From: an uncultured Holophagaceae bacterium | Lineage (GTDB): Bacteria > Acidobacteriota > Holophagae > Holophagales > Holophagaceae | DNA: 7,126 nucleotides | Direction of reading: 5' to 3' | Assembly: GCA_903890595.1 (NCBI GenBank) | Contig: CAITBU010000516.1 | Span: forward strand, 1 to 7,126 | Part shown: positions 1 through 6,251 of the stretch, piece after piece | How positions within the stretch are numbered: the first letter of the stretch is position 1 | How the letters are laid out: each line of letters begins with the position of its first letter | Translations under genes and position numbers: made by a program | The notes under the pieces: model-generated | What the model saw: only the letters and a program-made list of their open reading frames with translations | What the model was told of the DNA's origin: nothing | Databases searched by the model: none

Positions 1-125
1 GGATCCTCGCCCAGCTTCAGGGCCAGGTCCCGCAGGACCGCCTCCACCGCCAGGGCGTGGATGCGCAGGCGCTCAGAGGGCGTCCACTCGCAGAGCAGGG
101 TCCAGGCTTCGGCGCGGTTGAGCAT
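1..125 (-). CDS. HD-domain phosphohydrolase-like protein, N-terminal fragment (cut by window edge)
   Basis: The first 41 codons of a gene that runs off the left edge. Reading from the ATG at 125, the protein begins MLNRAEAWTLLCEWTPSERL and continues with R-I-H-A-L-A-V-E-A-V, then L-K-L-G-E-D. From memory this is the opening of small HD/HDIG-domain proteins, in which an N-terminal 'KHxLAVE' helix (His23 here) precedes the metal-binding LLHD motif. That motif would lie outside the window, so the catalytic class cannot be confirmed. The start lies 8 bp after the truA stop, with a weak TGAGG upstream, so it is probably the last visible gene of the response regulator-truA operon. Substrate unknown; such proteins are usually predicted metal-dependent phosphohydrolases. 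Family assignment is moderately sure; function is not. Confidence 0.7.
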   Translation of the reverse strand, partial: MLNRAEAWTLLCEWTPSERLRIHALAVEAVLRDLALKLGED

Positions 126-133
126 CAAGGGCC

Positions 134-964
134 TCAGGGCAGGTAGATGGTGGCCCGGGGGGGGCCGGGCTCAGGGTCACCGGAGTAGCGCACAGCCTCA
201 AGGAAGAGGCCCGACGACGGGGCCGCCTTGGCACCCCAGTAGAGGTTGGCGGCCTCCGTAGGGTTGCGCAGGTCCTCGAGCACCCGGAGGGGTTCCTCCT
301 CGCCCAGGGCGCAGGCCACAGCGGCGCCCACCATGCGGCGCACCAGGCGGCGGTAGAAGTGCGTGGCCCGGACCCGCAGGAGCAGGAGCTCACCTTCCTG
401 GGTGGTCTCGCAGGAGAGGATCCGCACCCGGCCGTCCTCCTCCGGGTCGAGGTCGGCAAAGGCCGCCACATCGTGGTCCCCCTGGAAGGCCGACCAGGCC
501 TTGGCCAGACGATCCCGATCCAGGCCGCGCTTCACCCACCAGATCCAGGGTTTCGCGAAGGCACTGCGGCGACGGCTGATCTGGTAGAGGTAGGTGCGGT
601 CCACCGCGTCATGGCGGGCATGGAAGCGGGGCAGGCAGCTGCGCAGGTCCCGGATGGCGATGTCCTGGGGCAGGGCCGCATCCAGGATGCGGCGCAGCTC
701 GCCGGGGCGGGGGGCATTCCTCGCTTCCAGGTGGAGATGCGCCACCTGACCGAGGGCGTGGACGCCGGCGTCCGTGCGGCCCGCGCCGCCCAGGTACAGC
801 AGGCGAAGTCCCGCCTCATGGATGACGTGCTCCAGGCTGCCCGCCACGGTACGGACGCCCTCCTTGGTCTGCTTGTAGCCCTGGCGCTGCCAGCCCTGGA
901 AGCGGCTGCCATCGTACTCGATGAGCAGCCGGTAGGCGGTGACGGGGGGTGGTTTGATGGCCAT
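134..964 (-). CDS. truA: tRNA pseudouridine(38-40) synthase TruA
   Basis: A 276-residue protein, close to the usual TruA length (about 250-280). TruA isomerises uridine to pseudouridine at positions 38-40 in the anticodon stem-loop of many tRNAs, in the cytoplasm and without a cofactor. The N-terminus has the family opening Y-R-L-L-I-E-Y-D-G-S-R-F-Q-G-W-Q-R-Q (residues 11-28). The catalytic signature G-R-T-D-A-G-V-H-A is at 62-70, with Asp65 as the predicted nucleophile, equivalent to Asp60 of E. coli. Further signatures are F-H-A-R-H-D-A..R-T-Y-L-Y-Q-I (114-129), H-F-Y-R-R-L-V-R-R-M-V-G (202-213) and A-P-S-S-G-L-F-L-E-A-V-R-Y (248-260). The ATG at 964 is 2 bp after the stop of the response regulator gene and has only a weak ribosome binding site, so translation is probably coupled. 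The stop is 8 bp before the HD-protein start. No domain is missing. Confidence 0.97.
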   Translation of the reverse strand: MAIKPPPVTAYRLLIEYDGSRFQGWQRQGYKQTKEGVRTVAGSLEHVIHEAGLRLLYLGGAGRTDAGVHALGQVAHLHLEARNAPRPGELRRILDAALPQDIAIRDLRSCLPRFHARHDAVDRTYLYQISRRRSAFAKPWIWWVKRGLDRDRLAKAWSAFQGDHDVAAFADLDPEEDGRVRILSCETTQEGELLLLRVRATHFYRRLVRRMVGAAVACALGEEEPLRVLEDLRNPTEAANLYWGAKAAPSSGLFLEAVRYSGDPEPGPPRATIYLP

Positions 965-966
965 GC

Positions 967-1365
967 TCAGGGCCGCAGGATGGCATTGACGGCGTCGATG
1001 AGGACGGCGGGATCGTGGATGGGCTTGGCCAGGTAGCCCTCGGCACCGGTGGCGGCAAGGTAGTTCTCCCGATCCCCGAACATGGCGTGGGCCGTGGCCA
1101 GCAGCACGGGAATGTCGCGGGTGCGCGCGTCGGCCTTCAGCATCTTCGTGATGAAGATGCCGTCCACCTTCTTGCCTTCATAGGTCGAACCAGAGAGGCT
1201 CACATCCATGATCACGGCGGCCAGATCAGCCTCCAGCGCCAGGCGCAAGATCTCCGGGACGTCCTCAGAGACGAGGACCTCGAACCCGCCCTTCTTGACC
1301 AGGACGGTCTGGATGAACTTCACGTTGATGGGATTGTCCTCCACCAGGAGGATCCGTTTGGACAT
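967..1365 (-). CDS. Stand-alone receiver-domain response regulator (CheY/DivK type)
   Basis: A 132-residue protein consisting only of a receiver domain, with no output domain. Visible receiver residues are the acidic pair Glu9-Asp10 (L-L-V-E-D-N), phospho-acceptor Asp54 (V-I-M-D-V-S), switch Thr91 (L-A-T-A-H-A) and Lys114 in Y-L-A-K-P-I. It should be phosphorylated by a histidine kinase and signal by protein-protein contact; neither partner is in the window. Odd point: between Asp54 and the usual D-G (Asp68-Gly69) lies an enlarged loop, S-L-S-G-S-T-Y-E-G-K-K-V, about seven residues longer than the common D-x-x-M-P-x-x-D-G, and the usual Pro is Ser. The ATG at 1365 follows a GAGG five bases upstream. 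The stop is 2 bp before truA, so the two are almost certainly co-transcribed. A 66-bp gap to the PHP gene could hold a promoter, but I see no good hexamers. Confidence 0.92.
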   Translation of the reverse strand: MSKRILLVEDNPINVKFIQTVLVKKGGFEVLVSEDVPEILRLALEADLAAVIMDVSLSGSTYEGKKVDGIFITKMLKADARTRDIPVLLATAHAMFGDRENYLAATGAEGYLAKPIHDPAVLIDAVNAILRP

Positions 1366-1431
1366 GTCTGCCTCGGAATCTCAGCCTATCGGGACTGGGT
1401 CATGCAACCAAGCGATTGAATGCTGGGCGGT

Positions 1432-2289
1432 TCAGTCTACAGGGTGGTTGCCGGCCTGCTGGCGGGCCTCCAGGGCCACCAGGAGGTCATCGGGCACCCG
1501 CAGACCGCCGCGCCCTCGGCCCAGGGCCAGGCCCGGCTTGTGGGCGCCGTGGTAGTCGCTGCCACCGGTGGCCACCATGCCCAGGCGGGCAGCCAGGCCC
1601 AGGAAGTAGGTCTGCTCCGAGGCCCGGTACTCGCCGTAGTAGGCCTCCATCCCTTCTAGCCCTTGACGCTGCAACTCCGCCATGGCGTCATCCCAGCGGA
1701 AGCGCCCCCCGGCGAAGCGCCCGGGATGGGCCACCACGGGCACGCCACCGGCTTCGCGGATCCAGCGGGCGGCCTCGGCGGGGGTGGGTTCTTCACGGGA
1801 GACATAGGCCGGGCCATCGTCGCCGATGAGGCGCTCGAAGGCCTCCGGAGGACGCCGCACATGGCCCTTCACCGCCAGGGCCTTGGCGAAGTGAACCCGG
1901 GAGAGCAGGGGGGTCTTGGACTGGGCCTGGACCTCCTCCAGCGTGACGGGGCGGCCCAGCTCAGCCAGTCGGGCCACCATCCGCACATTGCGGTCTTCCC
2001 GGGCCTGGCGCTGGTCCAGCAGATGAGCCTGGAAGGGGGCATGGGCAGGGTCCACCAGCAGGCCCAGCACATGGAGCGAGTGGCCCAGGTAGCGGCAGCT
2101 GATTTCAGTTCCGACCAGCAGACGGGTCCGCACCTGGGGCTGCATGGCCAGAAAGGACGGAATCCCGTCCAGGGTGTCGTGGTCCGTGAGGCAGAGTGCT
2201 GCCAGGCCCACTTGGTCGGCAAGCAAGGCCAGTCCCTCCGGGGTGTCGGTCCCGTCAGAGTGGAGGGTGTGGCAGTGGAGGTCGATCAA
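1432..2289 (-). CDS. PHP-domain phosphoesterase, RNase AM / YciV-like (3',5'-nucleotide bisphosphate phosphatase)
   Basis: A 285-residue PHP-family metal-dependent phosphoesterase. Metal-ligand motifs appear in family order: H5-C-H7 in I-D-L-H-C-H-T, Asp12 in S-D-G-T, T-D-H-D (35-38), Glu62 in G-T-E-I-S, His73 in L-H-V-L-G, His133 in S-R-V-H-F-A, His188 in V-A-H-P-G, and Asp245/His247 in G-G-S-D-Y-H-G. Length and motifs match the E. coli YciV (Rnm, RNase AM) and Chromobacterium phosphatase group, which removes the 3' phosphate of 3',5'-bisphosphonucleotides and trims 5' ends of RNAs such as 5S and 23S rRNA. That assignment rests on family similarity. The start is a TTG at 2289: the catalytic HxH begins at residue 5, the first in-frame ATG (residue 49) would delete it, and AGGA sits five bases upstream. 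The frame stays open up to 2763, but that extension is only the shadow of the two upstream genes. Its start overlaps the FlhB-like gene by 35 bp. Confidence 0.92.
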   Translation of the reverse strand: MIDLHCHTLHSDGTDTPEGLALLADQVGLAALCLTDHDTLDGIPSFLAMQPQVRTRLLVGTEISCRYLGHSLHVLGLLVDPAHAPFQAHLLDQRQAREDRNVRMVARLAELGRPVTLEEVQAQSKTPLLSRVHFAKALAVKGHVRRPPEAFERLIGDDGPAYVSREEPTPAEAARWIREAGGVPVVAHPGRFAGGRFRWDDAMAELQRQGLEGMEAYYGEYRASEQTYFLGLAARLGMVATGGSDYHGAHKPGLALGRGRGGLRVPDDLLVALEARQQAGNHPVD

Positions 2290-2593
2290 GGGGTTCCTGG
2301 AGGGAAGGCAGCAGGCCCCGGTTGGCCCGGTAGAGGGCGGCCAGGGTGAGGGCAACAGCTTGGAACAGCTCCGGCGGAATGAGGCGGTCCAGGTCCAGGG
2401 GATCCAAGGCGGCCAGCAGGTCCGGGTCCTTCGTGATGGCCACCCCGTGCTGGCGGGCCAGCTCCAGGATGCGCTCTGCCAGGAGCCCCTGACCCTTGGC
2501 GACGAGGCGGGGGGCGGCGTCCAGAAAGGGCGCCTCCGGCCGGTAGCGAAGGGCAGCGGCGCGGGGCCGAGGGGGTCCTGTGGGTCGGGCCAT
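2255..2593 (-). CDS. FlhB C-terminal-domain-like protein (EscU/YscU/HrcU-type export switch homologue)
   Basis: A 112-residue soluble protein resembling only the cytoplasmic C-terminal domain of FlhB, the substrate-specificity switch of the flagellar type III export gate. Residues 12-90 carry the family pattern: A-A-A-L-R-Y (12-17), A-P-R-L-V-A-K-G (27-34), an I-L-E-L-A-R-Q-H-G-V-A-I helix-strand (42-53), K-D-P-D-L-L-A-A-L (55-63), then I-P-P-E-L-F-Q-A-V-A-L-T-L-A-A-L-Y (72-88). There are no membrane helices, and the self-cleaving N-P-T-H motif that should precede A-x-A-L-R-Y is absent (R-P-R at that place). Stand-alone relatives are known as YlqH in Bacillus and FlhX in Helicobacter, so this is likely an FlhB accessory or paralogue; its role here is unproven. 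The tail after residue 90 is Pro/Leu-rich and overlaps the PHP gene start. The ATG lies 22 bp after the glycosyltransferase stop, consistent with an operon. Confidence 0.85.
   Translation of the reverse strand: MARPTGPPRPRAAALRYRPEAPFLDAAPRLVAKGQGLLAERILELARQHGVAITKDPDLLAALDPLDLDRLIPPELFQAVALTLAALYRANRGLLPSLQEPLDRPPLPHPPL
2295..2298 (-). promoter_or_regulatory. Ribosome binding site that supports the TTG start of the PHP gene
   Basis: On the minus strand, AGGA is followed by a 5-nt spacer (ACCCC) and TTG-ATC-GAC, which encodes the conserved M-I-D-L-H-C-H opening of PHP proteins. It lies inside the 3' end of the FlhB-like gene, so translation of the two genes is probably coupled. Confidence 0.55.
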
Positions 2594-2615
2594 GCAGCCC
2601 TATCGGCAGGATTCC

Positions 2616-4139
2616 CTACTGCACGAAGTTCGCAGCGCTCTGGGCTTCGTCGTCCGGCTCTTCCATGGCCAGGCGCCGGAACAGCTTGACGTCGGCCAGC
2701 GAGAGCACGCTCATGTAGGAGAAGCCGCTGAAGAAGAGCCAGAGGAAGGGCACGGAGGCCCACTTGCGGATGTAGATGGCCACCAGGAGGGCGCCGAAGT
2801 AGTAGATGGCGAAGCCCAGCTCCAGGAAGGTCATGAGGCTCTTGGGCACCTTGTAGGCGCGCTTCGTGGCGGAGTTGCCCAGGGCGTCCACACCGTACTT
2901 GGGGGTGCGCTTGAACTCCTTGTCATCCGTGAAGAAGCCTTCCAGCACAGCCTTGGCCTGGTTCAGGGCCAGCCCGATGCCGAGGCCCATGAGGCCGGGG
3001 ATGTACTTGAGGCGCTTGGTCCAGCCGGTGTTGTCCGTGAGCTCGCGCTGCGACAGACCGAAGTAGAGGCCCACACTCACGGCGTTGAGCAGGAAGAAGG
3101 GGCCGTCCGTCAGGAGCAGCACATGGACCGGCGTGCCGGCCCGGAACACCATGGCGGGCACCATGATGATCGAGAGGACCACCATGAGCATGTAGTTGCA
3201 GTTGGCCGTCAGGTGGAACCAGCACTCCATCTTCGTGTGCAGGCTCTCGTTGGACTTCCAGATGGTCTTCATCAGCTTGCGGATGACCTGGGCATTGCCC
3301 TTGGCCCAGCGGTGCTGCTGGCTCTTGAAGGCGTTGACCTCCACGGGCAGTTCAGCGGGGACCACCAGGTCCTTGAGGTAGACGCCCTTCCAGCCCTTGA
3401 GCTGGGCACGGTAGGACAGGTCGGCGTCCTCGGTGATGGTGTCGTGCTCCCAGCCCCCGGCATCGGCGATGGCCGACACGCGCCACATGCCGGCGGTGCC
3501 GCTGAAGTTGAAGAAGGCCTTGGAGCGGTGGCGGACGGTGTGCTCGAACACAAAGTGGCCGTCCAGCAGGATGGCCTGCACCTGCGTCAGCAAGGAGAAC
3601 TCACGGTTGAGGTGCGCCCAGCAACCCTGGACGAAGGCGACCTTCTCATTGGCGAAGTGGGGCACGGCCTTGCGGAGGAAGTCCTCCGTGGGCAGGAAGT
3701 CGGCGTCGAACATGGCCACCAGCTCGCCCTTGGCGACCTTGAGGCCCTCGGACAGGGCACCGGCCTTGAAGCCCGTGCGGTCCGTGCGATGGAGATACTG
3801 GATGTCGAAGCCCAGGGCCTGGTAGCGGGCCACCACAGCACTGGCCACTTTGACGGTCTCGTCGGTGGAGTCATCCAGCACCTGGATCTCAAGCTTCTCC
3901 CGGGGCCAGTCCATCTTGACGACGTAGTCCATCAGTCGCTCGATGACGTTCATCTCGTTGAAGACAGCGAGCTGCACCGTCACCATGGGCAGGTAGTCCG
4001 GCCCGCCCACAGGCTGGGGGACGTCCTTCTTATGACGGAAATAGAGGAAGAGGATCCAGAGGCGGTGTGCTCCGTAGATGCTCAGGATGGTGAGCAGCAC
4101 GAAGTAGGTGGCCAGCACGACGGTCCTGACGATTTCCAT
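2616..4139 (-). CDS. Membrane-bound family 2 glycosyltransferase, CslA/cellulose-synthase-like
   Basis: A 507-residue processive-type GT2 enzyme that should transfer sugars from nucleotide-sugars at the cytoplasmic membrane face to build a beta-linked polysaccharide. One membrane helix lies near residues 5-32. The GT-A domain follows, with V-Q-L-A-V-F-N-E (55-62), D-D-S-T-D (89-93), the D-A-D metal site (145-147), the T-E-D catalytic-base motif (236-238) and Q-Q-H-R-W (274-278, the QxxRW acceptor motif). About four or five helices follow (near 315-333, 341-362, 378-393, 435-457, 463-481). There is no PilZ domain, so no direct c-di-GMP control. F-V-Q-G-C-W-A-H-L-N and F-N-F-S-G-T-A-G-M-W-R resemble the plant CslA (glucomannan synthase)/bacterial CslA-like group, but the sugar cannot be read from sequence. 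I chose the ATG at 4139, with GGGGGA about 10 bases upstream and membrane helix beginning at once; a GTG at 4157 would add six residues. First gene of the minus-strand operon. Confidence 0.93.
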   Translation of the reverse strand: MEIVRTVVLATYFVLLTILSIYGAHRLWILFLYFRHKKDVPQPVGGPDYLPMVTVQLAVFNEMNVIERLMDYVVKMDWPREKLEIQVLDDSTDETVKVASAVVARYQALGFDIQYLHRTDRTGFKAGALSEGLKVAKGELVAMFDADFLPTEDFLRKAVPHFANEKVAFVQGCWAHLNREFSLLTQVQAILLDGHFVFEHTVRHRSKAFFNFSGTAGMWRVSAIADAGGWEHDTITEDADLSYRAQLKGWKGVYLKDLVVPAELPVEVNAFKSQQHRWAKGNAQVIRKLMKTIWKSNESLHTKMECWFHLTANCNYMLMVVLSIIMVPAMVFRAGTPVHVLLLTDGPFFLLNAVSVGLYFGLSQRELTDNTGWTKRLKYIPGLMGLGIGLALNQAKAVLEGFFTDDKEFKRTPKYGVDALGNSATKRAYKVPKSLMTFLELGFAIYYFGALLVAIYIRKWASVPFLWLFFSGFSYMSVLSLADVKLFRRLAMEEPDDEAQSAANFVQ

Positions 4140-4256
4140 CACGGATCTATCCCCCACGGTCCCGGTCCGCGGGACACTTTTATTGTGCCAGGGATGCTAG
4201 GAAAATCCAGCAGAATCCTAACGATTCCGCGACTGATGTCCGATCCATCCGGTAAG
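4140..4256. promoter_or_regulatory. Divergent intergenic region between glycosyltransferase and kinase genes
   Basis: The only divergent gap in the window, and visibly richer in A/T (about 4176-4225) than its surroundings, so promoters for both directions are expected here. For the minus strand, CACAAT at 4187-4182 is a possible -10, but the matching -35 position (CTGGAT) is poor. On the plus strand I find no convincing -35/-10 pair and no clear Shine-Dalgarno sequence before the kinase. A 6-bp dyad lies inside (separate entry). Confidence 0.5.
4159..4175. promoter_or_regulatory. GTCCCG-N5-CGGGAC dyad: possible operator or leader hairpin
   Basis: A perfect 6-bp inverted repeat with a 5-nt centre (GTCCG), 20 bp upstream of the glycosyltransferase ATG. 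If CACAAT at 4187-4182 is the -10, transcription would begin at about 4175, placing the dyad at the extreme 5' end of the mRNA. It could be a regulator site or an RNA hairpin. A 6-bp dyad can arise by chance in a gap of this size. Confidence 0.3.
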
Positions 4257-6164
4257 ATGGCAGGCATGGCCGCACCGGACGATTCCAGCGAACCCAGAAC
4301 CATCGGACGCTACCAGGTGCTGAGCCTCCTGGGTTCCGGTGCCATGGGCCGGGTGCTGCTGGCCGAAGACCCCCGCATCAAGCGCCGTCTGGCCATCAAA
4401 GTGCTGCGCATGGACAGCCTGCGGGACCCGGCCGAGCGCCACGAGACCCTGCTGCGCTTCCAGCGGGAGGCCGAGGTCTCGGGCCTGCTGAACCACCCGG
4501 GCATCGTGGCCATCTATGACGTGGGCGAAGAAGCGGACCTGGGGCCCTTCCTGGCCATGGAGTTCGTGCCCGGACGCCCCCTTGACCATCTCATCAAGGA
4601 TGGCCCCGCCCTGGATATCCCCCAGAAGCTGCGCATCGCCTCGGAGCTGGCGGCGGCCCTGGACCATGCCCACGCCAAAGGCATCGTCCACCGGGATGTT
4701 AAGCCGGGGAATGTGATGATCGGAGAAGATGGCCGGCCCAAGCTCATGGACTTCGGCATCGCCCGCCGGGACAACGCGGAGCTGACCCAGGCCGGGACCT
4801 TTCTGGGTACCCCCAGCTATGCCAGCCCCGAGCAGATCCGCGAGGGCATCACGAACCCTCGCTCGGATCTCTTCAGCTTCGGTGTGCTGGTCTTTGAGCT
4901 GCTCAGTGGGCAGTCGCCGTTCCCCGGGACCTCCATCAACACCATCCTCTACCGCATCGTCAACGAGCCGCCGGTGGAGGTCCAGCCGCCGGTCACGGGC
5001 ATCCTGCCGGAGGGCTGGAAGCGGGTCTTTGACCGCGTCCTGGCCAAGCGCCCCGAGGATCGCCATGCCAGCTGCGAGGCCTTCGTGCGGGAGCTGGCCG
5101 AGGCCGTGGTGGACCTGGGCGACGGGCACCGGGAGGCGACTCCACCGCGGGTCCAGTCCACGGAAGAGGGTCCCCGCACTGAGATCAAGCCGGAGACGCT
5201 CGACGCAGTGCGAACCCTGCCCAGCCAGGCCCGCAGAAAAATGTGGCCCTGGGTCGCAGCCCTCCTCCTACTCGCCGGTGGCGCGGGTGGCTGGTACTTC
5301 CTGAAGACCCCCCGGAAGGTCCACCTCCAGATCGAGACCGCCCCGCCGGGTGCCACCCTCACCGTGAACGGCGTCCCGGCAGGGGGCACCCCCACCCGTC
5401 AGACCCTGGCCCCCGGGGACCACCTGCGCCTGGACCTGAAGGGCTTCCAGTCCGTCGCCTACGAGGTGAAGGCCGGTGCGACGCCCGCTCCCTTCCTCCT
5501 GGCCCCCATCGTCACGGAGGAGACCCTGGACTCCCTACCACCCGGGGCCACCGTGGTGCTGGATGAAAAGCAGCTCCCTGGCGTTACGCCCCTGAAGGTG
5601 AGCTGGAACCAGGGCCAGGCCCACCGCCTCACCCTGACCCTGGGGAGCCTGGGCTACGCCGCTGACTTTGCCCCGGGAGAGTTCCCTGGGGGGCGCCTAT
5701 TTGCCCTGAAGGAGGGCGGCACGGCGGCCGCCCAGGCCGAACCGGCCCTGGATCCCGCCGCCCCGGGCAGCCTGCGCCTGGCCGGTGGCTTCAGTGTGCG
5801 CCTCCGCGCCGACGGCAAGGACCTGGGGGAGCTCACCCCGGGAGCCAAGGTCAGCCTGGCCCCGGGGCTGCATCGCCTGGAGCTGAGCAGCGCTGCTCAC
5901 TTCTACCGGGATACCCGGACCCTCAGTGTCACTGCGGGCCAATCGGCCACCCTCACGGTCCCGGCGCTGGCCACCCTCACCGTGGAGTCCTATCCGGGTA
6001 CCGGCAAGGTCTTCGTGGATGGCCAAGACGCGGGCATTGAGAGCGACGGCAGCAGCCTGCAGCTGTCCCACGGCCGCCACACCCTCACCGTGCGCGGCCC
6101 CAAGGGCATCCACACGGAGACCCTGGACCTCAGCGGCAATCGCCAGCTTCGCTTCCCGCTCTGA
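4257..6164 (+). CDS. Transmembrane Ser/Thr protein kinase with C-terminal PEGA-like repeats
   Basis: A 635-residue Hanks-type (PknB-like) kinase. Residues about 17-285 form the kinase domain: Gly loop G-S-G-A-M-G (26-31), Lys48 in L-A-I-K, likely helix-C Glu71, catalytic H-R-D-V-K-P-G-N (145-152; Asp147, Lys149, Asn152), D-F-G (165-167), activation segment with Thr177, Thr181 and Thr185, G-T-P-S-Y-A-S-P-E (184-192) and R-S-D-L-F-S-F-G (202-209). All catalytic residues are present, so it should be active. A charged linker leads to one membrane helix (about 329-349). Residues 354-635 are a predicted extracytoplasmic part with PEGA-like repeats near 354-405, 423-472, 505-570 and 572-627, clearest in A-P-P-G-A-T-L-T-V-N-G and K-V-F-V-D-G. 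PEGA domains are thought to bind surface components. The start is uncertain: ATGs at 4236, 4257 and 4266 all lack a clear Shine-Dalgarno sequence. The frame is open back to 2580, but that part is antisense to the glycosyltransferase. Confidence 0.95.
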   Translation: MAGMAAPDDSSEPRTIGRYQVLSLLGSGAMGRVLLAEDPRIKRRLAIKVLRMDSLRDPAERHETLLRFQREAEVSGLLNHPGIVAIYDVGEEADLGPFLAMEFVPGRPLDHLIKDGPALDIPQKLRIASELAAALDHAHAKGIVHRDVKPGNVMIGEDGRPKLMDFGIARRDNAELTQAGTFLGTPSYASPEQIREGITNPRSDLFSFGVLVFELLSGQSPFPGTSINTILYRIVNEPPVEVQPPVTGILPEGWKRVFDRVLAKRPEDRHASCEAFVRELAEAVVDLGDGHREATPPRVQSTEEGPRTEIKPETLDAVRTLPSQARRKMWPWVAALLLLAGGAGGWYFLKTPRKVHLQIETAPPGATLTVNGVPAGGTPTRQTLAPGDHLRLDLKGFQSVAYEVKAGATPAPFLLAPIVTEETLDSLPPGATVVLDEKQLPGVTPLKVSWNQGQAHRLTLTLGSLGYAADFAPGEFPGGRLFALKEGGTAAAQAEPALDPAAPGSLRLAGGFSVRLRADGKDLGELTPGAKVSLAPGLHRLELSSAAHFYRDTRTLSVTAGQSATLTVPALATLTVESYPGTGKVFVDGQDAGIESDGSSLQLSHGRHTLTVRGPKGIHTETLDLSGNRQLRFPL

Positions 6165-6239
6165 AACCTGTGGTCTGCTCACCCCTCCCTGGGGGGCCTG
6201 GCCATGCAACCATTTCCCCATCCCCGGGTCAGAGCATGT

Positions 6240-6246
6240 AGGAGGT
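6240..6246 (+). promoter_or_regulatory. Strong Shine-Dalgarno sequence fixing the start of the secreted-protein gene
   Basis: AGGAGGT, a near-perfect match to the 16S anti-Shine-Dalgarno sequence, with a 5-nt spacer to the ATG at 6252. It rules out the in-frame upstream ATG at 6204, which would also put 16 residues before the signal peptide. It is by far the strongest ribosome binding site in the window, suggesting high expression. Confidence 0.85.
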
Positions 6247-6251
6247 ACCCC

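Noticed and set aside
1..6. GGATCC (BamHI site) at the very first base as a clone boundary
   Set aside because: Several other GGATCC sites occur inside the window, so this has no interpretable meaning from sequence alone.
359..1036. 225-codon plus-strand open frame antisense to truA
   Set aside because: All TruA signatures are intact on the other strand; this is a GC-rich shadow.
1401..1410. CATGCAACCA shared by the gaps at 1401-1410 and 6203-6212
   Set aside because: A shared 10-mer between two places in 7 kb is expected by chance, and the flanks do not match.
2290..2763. 158-codon N-terminal extension of the PHP protein
   Set aside because: The sequence is Trp/Pro/Arg-rich shadow of the FlhB-like and glycosyltransferase genes; PHP homology begins exactly at the TTG at 2289.
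4159..4184. Intrinsic terminator on the plus strand (dyad followed by ACTTTTATT)
   Set aside because: The stem is only 6 bp and no plus-strand gene lies upstream to be terminated; an operator or leader role for the glycosyltransferase is more sensible.
4185..4190. TGGCAC on the minus strand as a sigma-54 -24 element
   Set aside because: The required GC of the -12 element is absent at the correct distance (A/T-rich AATAAAAGT follows).
2580..4256. Very long plus-strand open frame upstream of and in frame with the kinase
   Set aside because: It is antisense to the glycosyltransferase, whose conserved motifs are intact on the minus strand; the translation is His/Val/Gly/Glu-rich shadow sequence typical of GC-rich DNA. 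The kinase fold starts only near 4300.
4218..5129. 303-codon minus-strand open frame antisense to the kinase
   Set aside because: The kinase motifs (Gly loop, HRD, DFG, SPE) are all on the plus strand; the antisense product has no recognisable pattern.
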